From Prado023 sp963774745 (GTDB lineage Bacteria > Actinomycetota > Actinomycetes > S36-B12 > CAIYMF01), in assembly GCA_963774745.1 (NCBI GenBank), contig CAVZGE010000007.1:186001-250000 (forward strand): a stretch of 64,000 nucleotides of DNA. The letters run 5' to 3'. Every line of letters starts with the position of its first letter. Positions within the stretch are counted from its first letter, which is position 1. This document shows positions 1 through 8,228 of this stretch, piece by piece. The notes under the pieces are model-generated. The model saw only the letters and a list, made by a program, of their open reading frames with translations. It did not search any database and was not told the origin of the DNA. The translations under genes and the position numbers were made by a program.

Positions 1-2583
1 ATTCTCCCGCATCTGGATCGTCAGGCCGGGGACTGCGAACAGGTCGGCCGGCAGGTCCACCGCGTTCGTGTTCCGGATGAACATCTCCGAGATGGTGTTG
101 CCCTCGATCTCGGTGAGCAGGCTGAGTCCAGCCAGTCGATCGAGGTAGTAGAACCGGTCACCCTCCTGCAGGTTCTCCAGGGTCGTCCTGAAGACATGGT
201 CGAAGGTGGGGCCGAGCAGGTTGCCCGCACCACCGATCGGGTCGTTGCTCTCCGCGAGGCCGCCGACCCACAGGTCGACGTCATCGATGCCCGAGCGGGC
301 TCCGCCCTGGTTCACGGTCAGCAGCTCGACCGCCGCGTTGTACGCGTCGGTCGCCGGGATGTCCGCGGGATCCGGCGGGCTCGTCTGCGCGAGGGCGATG
401 AGCGCCTCGGCCGCTGCCCGCTTGTCCACGAGCGTGTTTGCAGTAGTGATGTCCTGGTGCGTCCCGTAGGCCGCGATCAGGTTGACCAGCGTCGCGGGGT
501 GGCGCAGGTTCGCACCGAACTCCGCCCAACTGGCATACGGCGTCAGCTGGAAGGCCGCACGGGCCTCGTTCAGCGTTGCCGTCCCGGTGTCACGACCCCG
601 CACGATGTTCAGCGTGGCCAGGTCCAGCGGGAGGCCGAGCAGGTTGTTGCGCAGGGCACCGGTGACGAACTCGTCGATCTCGTTGCCCGTCTGCTTGGAC
701 ATGCCGCGAACGATGTTGCCGGCAGCCACTGCTGCATCCGGCGCGCTGGTGTTGAACGCCGGCGGGTTGAGGAACGCCTCGATGAGGCCGATGCCGACGT
801 CCGCGCCGTTCACGTCGATCCGATCGATCTGCTCGGTGAGCATCGAGTGGCCGAACCGGTACACGGCGTGGGCGAACTCGGCGGGGACGTCCGGGATGAG
901 CTGCGGGTTGTAGGCCGCGAACGGGGCGATCGCCGGGGAGAACTTGCGGGCGAACTCCTCGAACACCGCGTGCTGGTACTCCATCTCGTTGACGAAGCGC
1001 GCGGCCTGGAACAGCCGCTCCTCGTAGCCCCACCCGGCTGCCTTGAAGCCAGCCTCGAGGGCGCCGTTGTCGACCTCCACCATGGCGAAGATCTCGTCGC
1101 GCAGGCGGTTGTGCTCGGAGTGGAACATCGTGTGGATCGCGGTCAGGCCGATGTTCTCATTGCCACGGCCGTCACCGGTGATGAAGTGCCGGTTGAGGAG
1201 CTCGTCGTCGTAGGTGCCCGCGGGCCGCGGGGCGTCGATCGGGTTGACAGCCCCGTCCGCGTCCGGGGCCTTGGCCCCCGGCGCCGCGTTGTGGGCGATG
1301 TCGTCCAGGAACGCGTGCCCCGTCGTCACCGACCCGACAGTCGTGACCGGGGCGGCTGGATTGCCCTCGACCACGGTGCCGTTGGTCCTGACCAGCTGCG
1401 GGAAGCCGTTGGCCCCACGCAGGAACCGGCCGTACTCATCGGTCAGCAGCAGCGGGACAGCGGTGATGTCCGTGTCCACGAGCTGGATCCCCAGGAGGGT
1501 CGCCGCCTGGGCCTTGACATCCGCCCAGTTCCCGACGTTGCCCCCCGCGCCGTCGATGAGGCGCCCGTTGGACTGGGGCTTGTTGTTCGCATCCAGGACG
1601 TACTCGCGCAGGAACACCTGCTTCGAGGCGGTCGAGGAGTAGGTCTGGTTCTGGTCGATCCACGGCGTCGTGGTGTTGATCGCGTCGAGCGCAGGATCGA
1701 GGATCGTCCGGTTGGCGATGATGAAGTTGGGTGCGCCCGGTGCTGGGTCGAACAGCGGATCATCGGCGGCCAGTGGGACGACCACCGCTTCGCTGCCGGA
1801 CTTGCCGACGAGGTCCAGTCCATGGTCGAAGAACTGCCCGAACAGCGTGAACATGGAGCTGAAGGGGGCGGCCAGGACGTTGTTGGGCACCTGGTTGGGA
1901 ACTGACACCGAGGTGGTGTCAATACAGTCCGGGGCGGGCGGGGTGGAGACGCCGCTTGCCTGTAGTGCGGCAGCGTTGCACTCCGACTGGTCGGACACGA
2001 GGTTGCTGATCACCCGAGGGGTCGAGTCCTGCACCGTGCGCCCCCGCGTCTCGTAGGTCGTGGCGGCACCACCGACACCGTCCTCGGTGTCCCTCCAGGT
2101 GATGTCGGCAAGCGGGACCATCCGGGGGAACACCCGGTCGGCCGCCCCGAGGTCCCTGGGCAGGGCCGGCGAGGTCGGCACCCGCTGCTGGTCGGCATCG
2201 GACAGGACAGTCAGGTTGTTGCCTCGCCCGTCGACAGTCCGCAGTCCGTGCGGGAGCGTGAAGTTGACCACGTGGGGCGCTCCCGGGCTGCCATCGGAGC
2301 CGGTGGCACTCAACACGGAGTTGGGCGGTCGGACGGTCCCCGGGGCCGCACCCTCCTTGGTCGCGTGCGCCTCGGAGATCTGGATCTGCTTGAGGATGAA
2401 GTCCAGGTCAGCCGGGGTGATGGTCAGTCCGGCGCTGACCGGTCCGGCGGCGCCGGCCGGGCCGACGCCCAGGCCCTGCACGCTCAGAGCGAGCAGCAGC
2501 GCGGTGCCGCCCGCGACCGCCCTGCTGCCTGCCCCCCTCCGGGAACGTCGATTGCCTGGTGGTGCTGTGGTTCGAGTGCTCAT
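1..2583 (-). CDS. Exported animal-type haem peroxidase (3' end beyond window)
   Basis: 861 codons are visible and the frame is still open at the left edge, so the C-terminus is missing. The protein begins with an arginine-rich segment (NRRSRRGAG) and a hydrophobic stretch ending near AGAA, a Sec- or Tat-type export signal. Signatures of the animal (myeloperoxidase-like) haem peroxidase superfamily are present in order: GQFFDHGLDL with distal His near residue 254, GDGRGNENIGLTAIHTMF followed by SEHNRL (distal Arg and its helix), YRFGHSM with proximal His near residue 579, and LNIVRGRDTG near residue 663. It should bind haem and use hydrogen peroxide to oxidise halides or organic substrates outside the cytoplasm; the actual substrate cannot be read from sequence. 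ATG 2583 is preceded by a GAGGGG ribosome site. A candidate iron box lies at its promoter. Confidence 0.93.
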   Translation of the reverse strand, partial: MSTRTTAPPGNRRSRRGAGSRAVAGGTALLLALSVQGLGVGPAGAAGPVSAGLTITPADLDFILKQIQISEAHATKEGAAPGTVRPPNSVLSATGSDGSPGAPHVVNFTLPHGLRTVDGRGNNLTVLSDADQQRVPTSPALPRDLGAADRVFPRMVPLADITWRDTEDGVGGAATTYETRGRTVQDSTPRVISNLVSDQSECNAAALQASGVSTPPAPDCIDTTSVSVPNQVPNNVLAAPFSSMFTLFGQFFDHGLDLVGKSGSEAVVVPLAADDPLFDPAPGAPNFIIANRTILDPALDAINTTTPWIDQNQTYSSTASKQVFLREYVLDANNKPQSNGRLIDGAGGNVGNWADVKAQAATLLGIQLVDTDITAVPLLLTDEYGRFLRGANGFPQLVRTNGTVVEGNPAAPVTTVGSVTTGHAFLDDIAHNAAPGAKAPDADGAVNPIDAPRPAGTYDDELLNRHFITGDGRGNENIGLTAIHTMFHSEHNRLRDEIFAMVEVDNGALEAGFKAAGWGYEERLFQAARFVNEMEYQHAVFEEFARKFSPAIAPFAAYNPQLIPDVPAEFAHAVYRFGHSMLTEQIDRIDVNGADVGIGLIEAFLNPPAFNTSAPDAAVAAGNIVRGMSKQTGNEIDEFVTGALRNNLLGLPLDLATLNIVRGRDTGTATLNEARAAFQLTPYASWAEFGANLRHPATLVNLIAAYGTHQDITTANTLVDKRAAAEALIALAQTSPPDPADIPATDAYNAAVELLTVNQGGARSGIDDVDLWVGGLAESNDPIGGAGNLLGPTFDHVFRTTLENLQEGDRFYYLDRLAGLSLLTEIEGNTISEMFIRNTNAVDLPADLFAVPGLTIQMREN

Positions 2584-2917
2584 GCCTGGTGCCCCTCACC
2601 GTCCGTGATCGGATCCGACTCCGCCGAGTGACGTGTCGGGGCACAGTAGAGAGGTCAGGCTTGCCTGAGAGGAAGGGTACCGCTGGGTATGTCCCTCGTA
2701 GTGTCCCCCATTCTCGAAATGTGATCCACCAGAATTCATGGGAAACAGATGCATATCCGTAAATGTGCCATTTCCCCGGATAAGGCCTCATTTCCCGCCC
2801 GGGGCAGTTCGGCTCCGCGCGACGGCATGACGTTGTCATTTCAACAGAGAGTGGCGGGCGACCCGGATCCCGGGGGCGCGCCGCTCACGGCACCTTCGTC
2901 GGGGGCGGCACGGCACC
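2584..2917. promoter_or_regulatory. Divergent intergenic region, peroxidase / WS-DGAT
   Basis: 334 bases without a gene separate two divergent coding regions. The part from about 2690 to 2790 is clearly richer in A+T than its surroundings, as expected for a promoter region. It holds the IdeR-box-like palindrome and minus-strand -10 listed separately. Upstream of the plus-strand WS/DGAT gene I see only a G-rich stretch (2901-2907) that may serve as ribosome site, and no convincing -10. Confidence 0.5.
2643..2668 (-). promoter_or_regulatory. Candidate IdeR iron box overlapping peroxidase promoter
   Basis: At 2650-2668 the sequence AGAGGTCAGGCTTGCCTGA contains the palindrome TCAGGC-TT-GCCTGA. 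It matches the 19-base DtxR/IdeR consensus (TTAGGTTAGGCTAACCTAA) at 13 positions, including the AGGT.AGGCT core. Immediately downstream on the minus strand is a -10 hexamer TACTGT (2648 to 2643), so a bound regulator would cover the promoter. An ideR gene is encoded at 7369-8058. The motif matches are seen; the regulation is inferred. Confidence 0.55.
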
Positions 2918-4414
2918 ATGTGCCCCATGACGACGACCGCCGAAGCACCGGCCGTGATGGAGCTGTCCCCCAACGACTCCCTGTGGCTCAACATGGACTC
3001 CCCGGAGAACCTGATGGTCATCGAGTCCGTGATGTGGTTCCACCACCGTCTCGATCCTGACGCCGTGGTCCGGGCCCTGCAGGAGCGGCTGGTCGCCAGG
3101 TACCCGGTGTTCGCCTGGCGGCCACGGCTCTCGGGGTCCGTCGGCGGCCGCGACGAGTGGGTCGAGGACGAGGACTTCGACATCCACCGGCACGTCACCG
3201 TGCACGAGCTCGGCGGCGAGGGCGGGCGCGCCGAGCTCCAGGAGTTCCTCGAGGCCAGGTTCTCCGAGCCGATCGACCGGGCGCACCCGCTGTGGCGGGC
3301 CTACGTCCTGGAGGGCACCGACTTCGGCGCCGTGATGATCCGCTTCCACCATGCGATCGCCGACGGCACGGCTCTTGCCCGGGTGCTCATCGAGATGACG
3401 ACCGCCACCCCCGAGGAGGGCTTCGACTATCCGCCCGTCGCCGAGGACCGCCTGCACCCGGCCGACGAACCACCGGGGCCCGAGGAGTCCCCGGGCGAGC
3501 GGATCGCCCGGCGCAAGCGGGTCAAGGCGCTCAACGCCGTCACCCAGGTCGCCACCCTGCCGCTGGCCGCTGGCGTGAAGGCCACGACCGGGGCGGCCAA
3601 GCTGCTGGAGCTGCTGGACCTCGACCGGGACGGCAGCCTGGTGTCCAGGGCGGCCGACCAGACGGTCGCGACGGCAGGGACCCTCGACAAGCTCGTGGTG
3701 GGCACGCCGCCGGACATCGCGATCTTCGGGAAGGCCGGTGTCGCCAAGCGGGCGGACTGGGCCCCCGCCCACGACCTGCAGGCCGTCAAGCGCGCGGCCC
3801 GGACCCGCGGGGCCACCGTCAACGACCTCATGCTCGCGGGCGTCGCGGGCGGCCTGCGCCGCTACATGGAGGGCCGCGGCGAGCCGTTCGCGGACGCCAT
3901 GACGATGATCCCGGTGAACCTGCGGCCGGTCGACGAGCCGCTGCCCCCGCACCTGGGCAACCGCTTCGCCCTGGTCGCGCTGGACCTGCCGCTGGAGGCG
4001 CCGACGCCGGCGGACCGGCTGGACGCCGCCCACGCGCGGATGGAGGTGATCAAGTCGGGGCCGGAGGCGCTGCTCACGTTCGGCCTGACCAACGCCCTGG
4101 GCATCGTCGGGTCCTACACCTCGCGGGTGTCACGCACGATCCAGGAGTACTTCGGCAACAAGGCGATCGGTGTCACGACGAATGTGCCCGGGCCGCAGAG
4201 CACCCGCTACTTCGCGGGCCAGGAGCTCGTCGGGATCCTGGGATGGGTGCCGGGCGCGGCCAACCAGACCCTCGGCGTCTGCATCTTCAGCTACGACGAC
4301 CGGATCCGGGTCGGGTTCAAGACCGATGTCAGCGTCGTGCCCGACATCGCGAACCTGGTGGCCGCGTACGCCGCGGAGATGGATGAGCTCCTCGCCCTGG
4401 CGGCCACTGAGTAG
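2918..4414 (+). CDS. Wax ester synthase / diacylglycerol acyltransferase (WS/DGAT), copy 1
   Basis: This enzyme family transfers an acyl group from acyl-CoA to diacylglycerol or a fatty alcohol, making triacylglycerol or wax ester stores. The catalytic motif HHAIADG is at about residue 143, preceded by the conserved PLWR segment; the C-terminal half carries the family blocks MIPVNLRP, LGNRFALV, NVPGP and GILGWVPG. Length (498 aa) is normal for actinobacterial WS/DGAT. Two ATG codons (2918 and 2927) could initiate; I kept the first. A paralogue follows 64 bases downstream, probably in the same transcript. Whether the product is TAG or wax ester cannot be decided here. Confidence 0.93.
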   Translation: MCPMTTTAEAPAVMELSPNDSLWLNMDSPENLMVIESVMWFHHRLDPDAVVRALQERLVARYPVFAWRPRLSGSVGGRDEWVEDEDFDIHRHVTVHELGGEGGRAELQEFLEARFSEPIDRAHPLWRAYVLEGTDFGAVMIRFHHAIADGTALARVLIEMTTATPEEGFDYPPVAEDRLHPADEPPGPEESPGERIARRKRVKALNAVTQVATLPLAAGVKATTGAAKLLELLDLDRDGSLVSRAADQTVATAGTLDKLVVGTPPDIAIFGKAGVAKRADWAPAHDLQAVKRAARTRGATVNDLMLAGVAGGLRRYMEGRGEPFADAMTMIPVNLRPVDEPLPPHLGNRFALVALDLPLEAPTPADRLDAAHARMEVIKSGPEALLTFGLTNALGIVGSYTSRVSRTIQEYFGNKAIGVTTNVPGPQSTRYFAGQELVGILGWVPGAANQTLGVCIFSYDDRIRVGFKTDVSVVPDIANLVAAYAAEMDELLALAATE

Positions 4415-4478
4415 CGGTTCGCGCCCCGGACCGCGAGCACGGTGTGACTCCGCCCCCGGGAGGGGGCACGATGGGGCC

Positions 4479-5960
4479 ATGCCCGAACGCGTCGCACTGT
4501 CCCCGAACGACTCCCTGTGGCTGAACATGGACTCCCCCGAGAACCTGATGGTGATCGAGGGCGTCATGTGGTTCGACGAGCCGCTGGACATCGAGGCCGT
4601 GACCCGTGCCCTGCGCGAGCGCATGGTCGAGCGGTACCCCGTGTTCACCTGGCGGCCCGAGCACGCAGGCGTCGGCCTGGACCACTGGGTGGAGGATCCC
4701 GACTTCGACATCGACCGGCACATCACCCACCACCGGCTGCGGGGCAGCGGCGGGCGGGACGCGATGCGCAAGTTCCTGGAGTCGAGGATGTCCGAGCCGC
4801 TCCCGCGGGACCGGCCGCTCTGGCACGCCCACGTCCTGACCGGCAACGACTTCGGTGCCGTGATGATGCGCTTCCACCACGCGATCGCCGACGGGACCGC
4901 CCTGGTGCGCGTCCTGCTGGATCTCACGACCGACACCCCCAGCGGCGAGGCCGAGCCCGAGGACGACCTGCAGGCACTGACGGGATCCGACCCGCGCAAC
5001 CACCCGGTCGAGCCCACCCCGACCATGGGACCGGCCCCCACCGATCGGGATCACCCCGGCCGGCGCGACCGGGCCGGTCGACGCCTCTTCCAGCTGGCCA
5101 CCTTCCCCGTGGCGGCCGGGGTCGCGGCCACAAACTCGGCGGTCAGCCTCGTCCACATGCTCGACCCGGACCACCGGGGCAGCCTCACCTGGAGGCTGGC
5201 CGACCAGGTGGCCGGCACCGCCGACGCCGTCGACAAGCTGATCATCGGGACCCACGAGGACATCCTGCTGTTCGGCCAGCCGGGGATGGACAAGCGCGCC
5301 GACTGGGCACCGAGCTACGACCTCGACGACGTCAAGCGGGTCGCGAGGGCGAGCGGTGCGACCGTCAACGACGTGATGATGGCCGCGCTGGCCGGCGCGC
5401 TGCGCCGCTACGTCCTGGCCCGGGGGGAGGTCCCCCGCGACGTCGTGACGATGATCCCGGTCAACCTGCGCGCGATCGACGAGCCGCTGCCGATCCACCT
5501 GGGCAACAAGTTCGCGCTCGTGGCCATCGAGCTCCCGCTGTCCGAGCCGACCCCGAGGGCCCGGTTGGCGGCATCCAAGGCCCGGATGGACGTCATCAAG
5601 TACGGGCCCGAGGCCCTGCTGACCTTCGGGCTGTCGCATGCCATCGGCGTGATGGGCTCGGTCACCGAGACCCTCTCGCGCCGGATGACCCAGTTCTTCA
5701 GCAACAAGGCGATCGGCGTGACCACCAACGTGCCCGGACCGACCGAGGTTCGCTACTTCGCCGGCCAGGAGATGGTCGGCATCCTGGGGTGGGTCCCCGG
5801 CGCCTCGCACCAGACGCTGGGCGCCTGCATCTTCAGCTACAACGGCATGATCCGGGTCGGCTTCAAGACCGACGCGAACGTGATCCCCGACGTGAGCAAC
5901 CTCGTGGCCGCGTTCAACGACGAGATGTCCGACCTGTTCGCCGAGGCGGGCCAGGGCTGA
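4479..5960 (+). CDS. WS/DGAT acyltransferase, copy 2
   Basis: Tandem paralogue of the preceding gene, 493 aa, with the same opening (LSPNDSLWLNMDSPENLMVI), HHAIADG near residue 133 and the same C-terminal blocks. The open frame extends upstream to 4170, but that part overlaps copy 1. ATG 4479, preceded by GGGAGGGGG at 4458-4466, places the conserved N-terminus correctly. A stem-loop follows directly after the stop. The linker between the two acyltransferase halves (residues about 160-200) is longer and more charged than in copy 1, so the two enzymes may differ in acceptor preference. That is inference. Confidence 0.92.
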   Translation: MPERVALSPNDSLWLNMDSPENLMVIEGVMWFDEPLDIEAVTRALRERMVERYPVFTWRPEHAGVGLDHWVEDPDFDIDRHITHHRLRGSGGRDAMRKFLESRMSEPLPRDRPLWHAHVLTGNDFGAVMMRFHHAIADGTALVRVLLDLTTDTPSGEAEPEDDLQALTGSDPRNHPVEPTPTMGPAPTDRDHPGRRDRAGRRLFQLATFPVAAGVAATNSAVSLVHMLDPDHRGSLTWRLADQVAGTADAVDKLIIGTHEDILLFGQPGMDKRADWAPSYDLDDVKRVARASGATVNDVMMAALAGALRRYVLARGEVPRDVVTMIPVNLRAIDEPLPIHLGNKFALVAIELPLSEPTPRARLAASKARMDVIKYGPEALLTFGLSHAIGVMGSVTETLSRRMTQFFSNKAIGVTTNVPGPTEVRYFAGQEMVGILGWVPGASHQTLGACIFSYNGMIRVGFKTDANVIPDVSNLVAAFNDEMSDLFAEAGQG

Positions 5961-5977
5961 GCCTGGGCCAACGCGAC

Positions 5978-6008
5978 GGTGCCCGAGCCGACGGACGACT
6001 CGGGCACC
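5978..6008. terminator. Intrinsic terminator-like hairpin
   Basis: The arms GGTGCCCGAG (5978-5987) and CTCGGGCACC (5999-6008) form a perfect 10-bp stem with an 11-base loop. It lies between the convergent WS/DGAT and NlpC/P60 genes, so it could end transcription from either side. There is no T-run, which is usual in very GC-rich actinobacteria. Confidence 0.65.
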
Positions 6009-6043
6009 GGGGGCGGGCGTTGCCCGCGAGGATCAGCGGCAGG

Positions 6044-6598
6044 TCACAGGACCCGGCCGAACGAGACGTTGCGCGTCCAGATCCGCACGGTCTTGACCCG
6101 CTGGCCCGGTCGCGGCGAGTGCAGGACGGTGTTGCCACCGGCGTAGATGCCGACGTGGTAGGCGCGGCTGCCGCTGCGGAAGAAGACCAGGTCACCCCGG
6201 CGGGCGCTGCCCCGGGAGATCCGCTTGGCCTTGCGCATCTGGGCCGTCGCCGAGTGCGGCAGGCTCACCCCGGCCTTGCGGTACACGTAGGAGGTGAAGC
6301 CCGAGCAGTCGAATCCGCGCGGCGTCGAGCCGCCCGCGCGGTAGGGCACACCCTTCAGGGAGTTGCCCGTGCTCATGACCTTCCGGGCGCGCACCGCGAA
6401 CGAGCGGGCACTGCGCGAGGTCCGCTTCTTGCGGTCCCCGGCCTCAACGGCCGAGGCGGAGCTGGTCTCGATGGAGACCCGGGGGGCGGGGATGGCCGAC
6501 GCCGCCGGGGCGGAGACCATCGGTGAGATCGGGAGCGTGACTGCCAGGGCGGTCACACCGGCCAGGGCCATGCCTCGGGCACGGGTCAGTAGAGCCAT
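6044..6598 (-). CDS. Secreted NlpC/P60 peptidoglycan endopeptidase
   Basis: 184 aa. An N-terminal signal peptide (MALLTRARGMALAGVTALAV..., ending around SAPAASA) precedes a short linker rich in Lys and Arg and a C-terminal NlpC/P60 domain. The catalytic Cys lies in FDCSGFTSYVY, the His in YHVGIYAG, and a third polar residue follows near VLHSP. These enzymes cut peptide stems of peptidoglycan during growth and division. ATG 6598 has a strong GGAGGAG site; a longer frame to 6667 exists but would run through the riboswitch. The gene stands alone and is preceded by a c-di-AMP-type riboswitch, a recurrent arrangement for actinobacterial cell-wall hydrolases. Confidence 0.93.
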   Translation of the reverse strand: MALLTRARGMALAGVTALAVTLPISPMVSAPAASAIPAPRVSIETSSASAVEAGDRKKRTSRSARSFAVRARKVMSTGNSLKGVPYRAGGSTPRGFDCSGFTSYVYRKAGVSLPHSATAQMRKAKRISRGSARRGDLVFFRSGSRAYHVGIYAGGNTVLHSPRPGQRVKTVRIWTRNVSFGRVL

Positions 6599-6615
6599 CG
6601 TGATGTCTCCTCCAT

Positions 6616-6767
6616 GCGCCTGCGAGGTGAGCTGTCGGGTTCGGGTGGGGAGCACCCGGCCGCTCACGCGGCTTCACCCCAAGGACTCACGCCTGTCGAC
6701 GTGGGACCACGAATCGTGGGTCCCCCGCTCCCGTTCTCGATGCGTTGCTGGCGTGTGGGCCAGGCGC
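6616..6767 (-). promoter_or_regulatory. ydaO/yuaA-type (cyclic di-AMP) riboswitch
   Basis: Read on the minus strand, the leader contains the hallmark blocks CGGGGGACC, TTGGGGTGAAGCC and CCGAACCCGACAGCTCACC followed by TCGCAGGCG, which match the conserved core of the ydaO class that binds cyclic di-AMP. The ends close as a 7-bp P1 helix: GCGCCTG (minus, 6767-6761) pairs with CAGGCGC (6622-6616). The 3' side of P1 almost touches the GGAGGAG ribosome site of the NlpC/P60 gene, so ligand could act on translation or on an internal stop signal. A -10-like TACCGT lies upstream at 6839-6834. The class is known to turn genes off with c-di-AMP; that outcome is inferred here. Confidence 0.88.
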
Positions 6768-7014
6768 TGGAGGGCGTGACGTGAACGGGATTCGGCGCCG
6801 TCCGCCCCATCCCACCGGTGGCGGGACTCCTTCACGGTAGCCAATGTCGCAGACGTGTCACAAACCCATCGGATGTGACATATGTCTCGTCACCGGGGCG
6901 CAACACCGGAGGAAAGTGCGAATTCGGGCGCGGGGAGCGCGCTCCGTGACGACCAGGCAACCCCCTGCAACCGAGCGCCCCGCGCCCGGCGACGATGGGC
7001 GCTGGTGGGCCGCG

Positions 7015-7284
7015 TCAGGCCAGCGTCAGGAAGAGCTTCTCGATCTTCTCCATGGACATCGGCGGCTCCTCGCCGCTCTGGCTGGCCGCGGCACACGCCT
7101 GCAGCTCCGCGGAGATGATCTTGAAGCCGGCCCGATCGATCGCCCGGGACACCGCAGCAACCTGGACCATCACGTCCGTGCAGTCGCGGCCCTCGTCGAT
7201 CATGGTCACGATCCCGGCGACCTGGCCCTGGATCCGGCGCAGCCGGTTGACCACGTCCTTGCGGCACGTCTCATCGATGGCCAT
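7015..7284 (-). CDS. CsoR/RcnR-family (DUF156) repressor with Cys-Glu-Cys site
   Basis: 89 aa, an all-helical DNA-binding repressor of the CsoR family with the characteristic NRLRRIQGQVAGI helix. In copper sensors the ligands are Cys-His-Cys; here the equivalent positions are Cys35, Glu60 (in ISAELQAC) and Cys64. Loss of the His while both Cys are kept is how the persulfide sensors of this family (CstR) differ from copper sensors, so sulfur sensing is a reasonable guess. ATG 7284 has GGGAGGAAG upstream. A perfect palindrome lies 19 bases upstream of the start, probably its own operator. No transporter or sulfur gene lies next to it; the upstream neighbour on the same strand is ideR. Confidence 0.88.
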   Translation of the reverse strand: MAIDETCRKDVVNRLRRIQGQVAGIVTMIDEGRDCTDVMVQVAAVSRAIDRAGFKIISAELQACAAASQSGEEPPMSMEKIEKLFLTLA

Positions 7285-7303
7285 GGGCTTCCTCCCCTAG
7301 TGA

Positions 7304-7319
7304 GTACCCCGTAGGGTAC
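7304..7319. promoter_or_regulatory. Palindromic operator of the CsoR-family gene
   Basis: GTACCC-CGTA-GGGTAC is a perfect inverted repeat with a 4-base centre, lying between the CsoR-family start codon (7284) and the end of ideR (7369). C- and G-rich palindromes of this form are typical operators of CsoR/CstR repressors, so negative autoregulation is likely. Confidence 0.7.
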
Positions 7320-7368
7320 CTGCGTTGTGCCGTTCGCGGGAGCCCCCACTTCCGGCACGTCGCGAGGG

Positions 7369-8058
7369 CTAGGCCGCGACGATGACCTGCTTGGCCTGGG
7401 CCCGCGACAGCTCAACGGCGCCGTCCGCGCTCTCCAGGCGCACTCCCCCGGCAGCGATGCTGACGTCCACGCGTCCGCCGGGCGTCGCGCCGATCCCACG
7501 CAAGGCGCCCATCGTGGCCTCGTCGGCCTGCAGCGACTCGGCGATCCGGAGCAGGGTCATCGCCCGCGGCTCCTCGTGGGCGGCGACAGCCAGCGACTGG
7601 CCCGGCAGCTCCCCCGTGGAGCGATCCCCCCGACCTCCGGCGAGCTCGCCCAACCCGGGGATGGGGTTGCCGAAGGGCGAGGTCGTGGGGTGGTCGAGGA
7701 TCTCCACCAGCCGGCGCTCCACGGACTCGCTCATCACGTGCTCCCAGCGGCAGGCCTCGGTGTGGACCTCCTCCCAGGGCAGGCCGATCACCTCGACCAG
7801 CAGGCACTCGGCCAGCCTGTGCTTGCGCATGACGCGCGTGGCCAGGTCCGCTCCGCTGTCGGTCAGGACGATGTGGTGATCGTCCACATCCAGATCCACC
7901 AGGCCGTCGCGCTGCATCCGCGCCACCGTCTGCGACACGGTGGGCCCGCTCTGGCCGAGCCGCTCGGTGATCCGGGCCCGCATCGGCAGGATGCCCTCCT
8001 CCGACAACTCATAGATCGTCCGCAGGTACATCTCAGTGGTATCGATGAGGTCGCTCAC
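7369..8058 (-). CDS. ideR: Iron-dependent repressor IdeR/DtxR
   Basis: 229 aa. The N-terminal winged helix (DTTEMYLRTIYEL, SGPTVSQTVARMQRDGL) is followed by the metal-binding and dimer domain with RKHRLAE, EEVHTEACRWEHVMS and HPTTSPFGNPIP, which hold the His, Glu and Cys ligands of both DtxR metal sites, and a C-terminal SH3-like domain. With Fe(II) bound it represses iron-uptake genes and can activate storage genes. GTG 8058 aligns with the usual IdeR start; an ATG at 8067 would add three residues. A DtxR-type box is present upstream of the haem peroxidase in this window. Confidence 0.93.
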   Translation of the reverse strand: MSDLIDTTEMYLRTIYELSEEGILPMRARITERLGQSGPTVSQTVARMQRDGLVDLDVDDHHIVLTDSGADLATRVMRKHRLAECLLVEVIGLPWEEVHTEACRWEHVMSESVERRLVEILDHPTTSPFGNPIPGLGELAGGRGDRSTGELPGQSLAVAAHEEPRAMTLLRIAESLQADEATMGALRGIGATPGGRVDVSIAAGGVRLESADGAVELSRAQAKQVIVAA

Positions 8059-8228
8059 GTGCCCCATTGTTCCCCACGGCGCGGCGATGCGTGGGACCAG
8101 CACGCGTAAACCCCGCTGGGTATCCGGTCGCGATCCGCCACGGCGCTGCGTCACTGCCTCCCGGCACGGATGCGGGCGCAGCGGTTGCCACCTAGGGTCG
8201 GGACCAGCGCCGGCGGTCAGGAGGACCA

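Noticed and set aside
196..1905. 569-codon plus-strand open frame opposite the haem peroxidase
   Set aside because: It is the mirror of a clearly coding minus-strand gene; composition is Arg/Gly/Val-rich and no family resemblance is seen.
4170..4478. 103-residue N-terminal extension of WS/DGAT copy 2
   Set aside because: It overlaps copy 1 out of frame; the conserved N-terminus and ribosome site place the start at 4479.
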